Made by a program: the position numbers and the translations under genes
Source: G963669295 sp963669295
Lineage (GTDB): Bacteria; Bacteroidota; Bacteroidia; Flavobacteriales_D; CALLUQ01
DNA: 64,000 nt
Assembly: GCA_963669295.1 (NCBI GenBank)
Contig: OY769938.1
Span: 186,001-250,000 of the forward strand
Direction: 5' to 3'
Shown here: piece after piece, positions 63,081 to 64,000 of the stretch
How positions within the stretch are numbered: the stretch's first letter is position 1
Layout of the letters: each line of letters starts with the position of its first letter
Notes under the pieces: model-generated
Database searches by the model: none
The model's input: the letters and a program-made list of their open reading frames with translations, nothing else
Told to the model about the DNA's origin: nothing

Positions 63081-63494
63081 TTACCAATCGGGCTTACGAC
63101 GCGATTCCTTTTTTTCACCTTTCAATTTTTTATCCTTCAACCGTTTCTCTTTTACCGATCTTGGCATTTTAGTAGGCTTTCGTTTTTTGGGTACTTTCAA
63201 CGCATCTTCTAACAATTCATAAAAACGAGCAATGGCTTGTTGCTTATTTTTTAATTGAGTACGCTCCGACTCCGACACTACCTGTAAAAATCCATCCTTG
63301 TTGATACGGTTAGATAACTTATAAGCGATGCGCACCTTTTGTTCATCGGTTAGGAAAGCAGAACGTGCCACCTCGAAATTTAATTCCACTTTGGTCGATA
63401 CTTTATTTACGTGCTGTCCACCCTTACCACCACTGCGGCTGGTTTTAAACACCCATTCACTTGAAAAGTCGATATCGTAAATGCTCCCTGACAT
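63081..63494 (-). CDS. arfB: Ribosome rescue hydrolase ArfB
   Basis: The 137-residue protein has the release-factor-like GGQ motif (G25-G26-Q27 in RSGGKGGQHVNKVST) and a basic C-terminal tail (KKRKPTKMPRSVKEKRLKDK) that enters the mRNA channel of stalled ribosomes. It hydrolyses peptidyl-tRNA on non-stop complexes. Length is normal. Confidence 0.95.
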   Translation of the reverse strand: MSGSIYDIDFSSEWVFKTSRSGGKGGQHVNKVSTKVELNFEVARSAFLTDEQKVRIAYKLSNRINKDGFLQVVSESERTQLKNKQQAIARFYELLEDALKVPKKRKPTKMPRSVKEKRLKDKKLKGEKKESRRKPDW

Positions 63495-63555
63495 TGTTCT
63501 TTGTGGAAATTATTTTATCCATGCATCGAATTAGTAAACGCTAAAACAAAACGCC

Positions 63556-64000
63556 ATGCAAAAGTCGGGAATTATTTTCATACTGCTCCTTCTCACCTTT
63601 CAAACAACCTTCTCACAAGGAGGTTCTATCGGAGGGCATACCATTGATATTGATACTAAAAACCATCTCCCAGGAGTAACGATGTACCTGATGGTGCAAG
63701 ACACTACTGTAGTTGACAGTACCACCTCAAATGAAAATGGGTATTACAAGTTTTCATCCATTACTCCTGGGCTTTATAACATTAAAGTGGGAAAAGAAAA
63801 CTACTACGAACGAACCATCTACTACATCGCTGTACAAAACAAACAACTGGCTGCTTTGCGCATTCCATTAAAGCGTGGAAAAGGAGAAGTTAAAACTGCT
63901 GTAAGTGATGCCAGCAATGCCAAATCTTCAAGCCAGGGAATTGGTAAAGGCAACAATGGTCGCAATCTAAAACCCCAAAACAATAGCAATCATGTAATCA
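63556..64000 (+). CDS. Exported carboxypeptidase-regulatory-like protein, truncated by the window edge
   Basis: From the ATG at 63556 the frame stays open to the end of the window, giving at least 148 residues. It has a signal peptide (MQKSGIIFILLLLTFQTTFSQ in two pieces) and then a carboxypeptidase D regulatory-like domain (IDTKNHLPGVTMYLMVQDTT, NENGYYKFSSITPGLYNIKV), the kind found at the start of TonB receptors and surface proteins. After about 105 it becomes polar and Asn/Ser-rich. The real length is not known. Confidence 0.8.
   Translation, partial: MQKSGIIFILLLLTFQTTFSQGGSIGGHTIDIDTKNHLPGVTMYLMVQDTTVVDSTTSNENGYYKFSSITPGLYNIKVGKENYYERTIYYIAVQNKQLAALRIPLKRGKGEVKTAVSDASNAKSSSQGIGKGNNGRNLKPQNNSNHVI

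Overview
The window is chromosomal DNA from a member of the phylum Bacteroidota, probably Flavobacteriales or Cytophagales; I cannot settle the family. The evidence is: five proteins with or resembling Por (type IX) secretion sorting tails, a TonB-dependent receptor, a DUF2490 protein, the bacillithiol enzyme BshB1, a fused CcsB-CcsA cytochrome c maturation protein, the DUF2520/HAD/UbiA/Maf operon common in this phylum, promoters of the form TAnnTTTG, and starts without clear Shine-Dalgarno sequences. I see no phage, plasmid, CRISPR or insertion-sequence transposase genes.

Layout. 0-12.7 kb: two SulP anion transporters, an ECF-like sigma factor, an SRPBCC protein, a tight operon of TonB receptor, TPR histidine kinase and response-regulator adenylate cyclase, then a SulP / beta-carbonic anhydrase / DUF2490 group. 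Inorganic carbon or anion handling beside cAMP signalling is the theme. 12.7-20.9 kb: an accessory-looking stretch with a cytosolic trypsin-like protease, a secreted multicopper oxidase, a repeat-rich noncoding patch, a small HTH protein, an ORF6N-domain gene bounded by palindromic direct repeats, and a protein with three peptidoglycan-binding-like repeats plus a small partner. 20.9-26 kb: two secreted proteins, one a 1332-residue PKD/beta-helix protein. 26-30 kb: tRNA-His, dispersed repeats, a Cu(I)-type P-ATPase coupled to a GNAT enzyme. 30.6-34.1 kb: glycosyltransferase, flippase and sulfotransferase for a probably sulfated surface glycan.

34-47.6 kb: housekeeping operons (glutathione-peroxidase-like enzyme with bshB1; ccsBA; DUF2520-kdsC-like-ubiA-like-maf), an NhaC antiporter with an inserted extra domain, a Rieske oxygenase, a YwqK/MORN-type protein and an RND exporter. 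47.7-53 kb: a secreted protein, a three-part phosphatase-TPR-sulfotransferase fusion with a small membrane partner, and two alpha/beta hydrolases. 53-56.3 kb: DnaK and a lipoprotein. 56.5-60.8 kb: a leucine-rich-repeat secreted protein, a sigma factor and a membrane protein that looks like its anti-sigma factor. 60.9-64 kb: panB, a RluA-type pseudouridine synthase, a secreted protein, arfB, and the start of a gene cut by the window edge.

The most interesting signals are: (1) the LRR gene and the sigma/anti-sigma operon carry the same bipartite promoter-like element with identical spacing, suggesting a small self-regulated cell-surface regulon; (2) the ORF6N gene is flanked by two copies of a 25-nt perfect palindrome whose sequence also appears, nearly intact, inside its own coding region; (3) unusual protein architectures: the phosphatase-TPR-sulfotransferase fusion and the NhaC insertion; and (4) the CGAG-rich noncoding patch at 16.15-16.62 kb.
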